Shown here one piece after another: positions 61,568 through 64,000 of a stretch of DNA of 64,000 nucleotides. The number at the start of each line of letters is the position of its first letter. The stretch's first letter is position 1. Made by a program: the position numbers and the translations under genes. The notes under the pieces were generated by a model. The model made no database searches and was not told the DNA's origin. It saw nothing but the letters and a program-made list of their open reading frames with translations. The DNA is from Anaerococcus vaginimassiliensis (GTDB taxonomy: Bacteria > Bacillota > Clostridia > Tissierellales > Peptoniphilaceae), in contig NZ_LR130844.1 of NCBI RefSeq assembly GCF_900626155.1, positions 1,329,109 to 1,393,108 of the forward strand, in the 5' to 3' direction.

Positions 61568-62773
61568 ATGAAAAAATTAGGTTTATTGCCAAGGCTAATT
61601 ATAGCCATCATTGTAGGTATTTTAATTGGTTTATTTGGACCAGCAATTATTGTTAGAATACTTATTACCTTCAATGGTTTATTTGGTAACTTCCTAAACT
61701 TTGTTATTCCATTAATAATTATGGGCTTTGTAATTCCGGGAATAGCAGACTTAGGAAACGATGCTGGAAAGACACTAGCTATTACTGCAGGTATCGCTTA
61801 CTTATCAACAGTAATATTTGGTACTGCTACATATTTCACAGGAAGTTTTGTATTGCCAAACTTTATTACAAAGGGTGCTATAAACTTCAACCCAGATGCT
61901 AATACTGGTAGAGTTCTAGAACCATTCTTTGAATCACCAATGGATCCTATTTTTAGTGTAACAACTGCACTAATTATGTCTTTCATACTTGGTGTTGGTA
62001 TTGCAGTTTGTAATGCAGATGTACTCAAAAAAGCTGTTCATGAGTTTTCTGACATAATTACAAGATTGATATCTTCTATAGTAATACCACTACTTCCAAT
62101 TCATATCGCTGGTATTTTCGCTAATATGGCATACCAAGGAACAGTTGCAACAGTATTGAAAGTTTTCTCAAAAGTTTTCATAATGGTATTGATACTTCAC
62201 TGGCTAACAATACTAATTCAATACACAGTAGCAAGTTCTATGTCTGGTGGTAGTCCATTTAAGAAAATCAAAACAATATTCCCAGCTTATATGACAGCTG
62301 TAGGAACACAATCATCAGCAGCTACTATTCCAGTAACATTGAGACAAACCTATAAGATGGGTGTAAATAAAGGTATAGCAGATTTTGTTATTCCGTTATG
62401 TGCAACAATCCACTTATCTGGATCAACAATTACACTTACATCATGTGCAATGTCAATATTGATGCTTCAAGGAGGAGATGTAACTCTCCATCATATATTC
62501 CCATTCATACTTATGCTTGGTGTGACTATGGTTGCAGCACCAGGTGTTCCAGGTGGAGCGGTTATGGCAGCTTTAGGTATCTTGCAATCTATGTTAGGAT
62601 TTACAGAACCAATGACAGCTCTAATCATTGCTCTTTACGTAGCACAAGATTCATTTGGAACTGCTTGTAATATTACTGGTGATGCTGCAATAGCTTGTAT
62701 CGTAAATAAAATAAGTGGTTTTAAATTAGACCCACAAGCAAATGAAGCTTATATTGAAGAATTAGTTAAATAA
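61568..62773 (+). CDS. Dicarboxylate/amino acid:cation symporter (DAACS family)
   Basis: The 401-residue membrane protein has the family pattern: IIAIIVGILIGLFGP at the start, NFVIPLIIMGFVIPGIADLGNDAGKTL, the re-entrant hairpin with GTQSSAATIPVTLRQTYKMGVNKGIADFVIPLCATIHLSGST, and the final APGVPGGAVMAALGILQSMLGF ... AQDSFGTACNITGDAA region that binds substrate and Na+. Substrates of the family include glutamate, serine/threonine and C4-dicarboxylates; which applies is not clear. CAGGAGG precedes the ATG. Confidence 0.88.
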   Translation: MKKLGLLPRLIIAIIVGILIGLFGPAIIVRILITFNGLFGNFLNFVIPLIIMGFVIPGIADLGNDAGKTLAITAGIAYLSTVIFGTATYFTGSFVLPNFITKGAINFNPDANTGRVLEPFFESPMDPIFSVTTALIMSFILGVGIAVCNADVLKKAVHEFSDIITRLISSIVIPLLPIHIAGIFANMAYQGTVATVLKVFSKVFIMVLILHWLTILIQYTVASSMSGGSPFKKIKTIFPAYMTAVGTQSSAATIPVTLRQTYKMGVNKGIADFVIPLCATIHLSGSTITLTSCAMSILMLQGGDVTLHHIFPFILMLGVTMVAAPGVPGGAVMAALGILQSMLGFTEPMTALIIALYVAQDSFGTACNITGDAAIACIVNKISGFKLDPQANEAYIEELVK

Positions 62774-62789
62774 AAGTTAACAAAGTTAA

Positions 62790-62817
62790 AATAGGACTCT
62801 TATGAGTTCTATTTTTC
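62790..62817 (+). terminator. Intrinsic terminator after the symporter gene
   Basis: AATAGGACTC and GAGTTCTATT form a 10-bp stem with a G-U pair around TTAT, followed by TTT. Confidence 0.82.
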
Positions 62818-62849
62818 CGCTTATTACATATACTTAAAAAGGAGAACTT

Positions 62850-64000
62850 ATGACAATTACAAGAAAAAAGAAAACTATGGACGGTAATACGGCAGCAGCT
62901 CACGTATCTTATGCATTTTCAGATGTTGCTGCAATTTATCCAATAACACCTTCTTCACCAATGCCAGAGTTTATAGATAAATGGGCAGCTCAAGGAAGAA
63001 AGAATTTATTTGGAAATGAAGTTTCAGTTACAGAAATGCAACATGAGGCTGGAGCAGCAGGAGCAGTCCACGGATCTCTAGCAGCAGGAGCACTAACATC
63101 TACATACACAGCAAGCCAAGGCTTTTTACTTATGATTCCTGACATGTTCAAAATGGCGGGAGAAAGACTTCCAGCAGTGTTCCACGTCGCAGCTCGTTCA
63201 TTATCAACATGTTCTATCAATATGTATGGTGATCACCAAGATGTTATGGCAGGTAGACAAACAGGATTTGCAATGCTTGCATCAGGATCAGTTCAAGAAA
63301 TTATGGATTTAAGTCCTGTTGCTCACCTTGCAGCTATTAAAGCGAGAATCCCTTTTGTGAATTTCTTCGATGGTTTTAGAACAAGTCACGAAATACAAAA
63401 AATAGAAGTTTGGGATTATGACCAATTTGAAGATCTAGTAGACTATGAAGCAATTGATGCTTTTAAAAACGATTCACTATCTCCTCATAGACCAACAATG
63501 AGAGGTGTATTTGAAAAGGGTGGATATTTCCAAAGAACTGAAGCTCAAAACGAAGCTTATGCATCACTACCAGGTGTTGTTGAAGATTACATGAATAAAA
63601 TTAATGAAAAAATCGGTACCGATTATTCATTATTTAACTACGTAGGCGATCCTGAAGCTACAGATATTATTGTTGCTATGGGTTCTGGTACAGATACAAT
63701 TAACCAAACTGTTGATAAATTAAACGAAGAGGGCAAAAAAGTTGGTTTAGTTAAAGTTCATTTATATAGACCATTTTCTGCTGAACATTTACTAAATGTA
63801 ATTCCAAAAACAGTTGAAAGAATAGCCGTACTTGATAGAACAAAAGAAAAAGGATCAATAGGTGAACCACTATACTTAGATGTTGTTGAAGTTTTAGCTA
63901 AATCAGACAGAAATCCTCTAATAATCGGTGGTAGATACGGTCTTGGACAAAAAGATACTAACCCATCACATTTCAAAGCAGTATTTGATAACTTAGCAAG
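62850..64000 (+). CDS. nifJ: Pyruvate:ferredoxin (flavodoxin) oxidoreductase, N-terminal part
   Basis: PFOR converts pyruvate and CoA to acetyl-CoA and CO2, reducing ferredoxin. The frame runs open to the window edge and covers 383 residues of a protein usually near 1,170. Visible are domain I (TMDGNTAAAHVSYAFSDVAAIYPITPSSPMPEFIDKWA, EMQHEAGAAGAVHGSLAAGALTSTYTASQGFLLMIPDMFKMAGE, GDHQDVMAGRQTGFAML) and domain II (DIIVAMGSGTDTINQTVDKLNEEGKKVGLVKVHLYRPF, IAVLDRTKEKGSIGEPLYLDVVEVL). AAAGGAG lies 5 bases before the ATG. It marks an anaerobic metabolism. Confidence 0.95.
   Translation, partial: MTITRKKKTMDGNTAAAHVSYAFSDVAAIYPITPSSPMPEFIDKWAAQGRKNLFGNEVSVTEMQHEAGAAGAVHGSLAAGALTSTYTASQGFLLMIPDMFKMAGERLPAVFHVAARSLSTCSINMYGDHQDVMAGRQTGFAMLASGSVQEIMDLSPVAHLAAIKARIPFVNFFDGFRTSHEIQKIEVWDYDQFEDLVDYEAIDAFKNDSLSPHRPTMRGVFEKGGYFQRTEAQNEAYASLPGVVEDYMNKINEKIGTDYSLFNYVGDPEATDIIVAMGSGTDTINQTVDKLNEEGKKVGLVKVHLYRPFSAEHLLNVIPKTVERIAVLDRTKEKGSIGEPLYLDVVEVLAKSDRNPLIIGGRYGLGQKDTNPSHFKAVFDNLA

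Noticed and set aside
62398-62670. A 90-residue ORF within the symporter gene
   Set aside because: It is a frame shadow with odd composition inside a conserved membrane protein.

Overview
The window is AT-rich, densely coded DNA from a Gram-positive anaerobic fermenter. The evidence is strong AGGAGG-type ribosome binding sites, TTGACA/TATAAT promoters, poly-U hairpin terminators, a large Bacillus-type SRP RNA with an Alu domain, lipoprotein signals, pyruvate:ferredoxin oxidoreductase, ThyX and PyrBI/PyrK. Gene content fits a Gram-positive anaerobic coccus of the Peptoniphilaceae (Anaerococcus-like); that placement is an inference, not a computed match. Most genes run on the + strand.

Layout. 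1-2495: end of guaB, then purE-purM-purC. 2512-3992: an intact IS3-family (IS150-like) element that landed in the loop of the purC terminator. 4132-7746: secG-rnr-smpB-thyX. 7773-11901: an ABC exporter-type ATPase and a very large FtsX-like permease with a long coiled coil. 12097-23151: one long locus coding an oligopeptide-type ABC importer, a two-part esterase, and the sialic acid genes nanA-nanK-rpiR-nanE-nanQ; together they suggest uptake and breakdown of sialic acid to GlcNAc-6-phosphate. 23303-27935: a phosphoglycerate mutase-like phosphatase, an SbcD/YhaO-YhaN-like pair, a phosphoesterase and a CYTH protein. 27995-33572: pyrB-I-C-F-K-D-E, the whole UMP pathway except carbamoyl phosphate synthase.

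33633-36560: a glucosaminidase gene broken by one in-frame stop, a branching-enzyme relative that has lost its catalytic residues, and a CbpB/DarB-like CBS protein. 36639-37037: tRNA-Ser(GGA) directly abutting the SRP RNA on the - strand, divergent from dnaX-ebfC-recR. 39991-42391: an orphan binding lipoprotein and a GH32 enzyme. 42493-49901: acyl-CoA enzymes, a HIRAN cassette with a degenerate J-domain-like protein, a glutaredoxin-like protein, an FAD protein, an EamA protein and a GTPase. 50003-56251: AbgT transporter, a TIGR02206-type membrane protein, an exonuclease/phosphatase-family gene cut short by an in-frame stop, Maf, a YjjG-type phosphatase and PepT. 56248-57733: mgtE with its own promoter and a 14-codon upstream ORF. 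57825-64000: a hydrolase coupled to a short MprF-like protein, lactate dehydrogenase, a dicarboxylate/amino acid symporter and the start of pyruvate:ferredoxin oxidoreductase.

The most striking observation is the leader ORF before mgtE. It encodes MDLSEPCPRRKLKK, which resembles the Mg2+-sensing enterobacterial MgtL leader peptide in composition and order (EP...PRR.LK), and it sits before a magnesium transporter in an unrelated phylum. Other items of interest are the insertion sequence that split a terminator, two genes interrupted by single in-frame TAA codons, the catalytically dead GH13 protein, the esterase of unknown second half inside the sialic acid locus, and a perfect 20-bp palindrome between nanE and nanQ.
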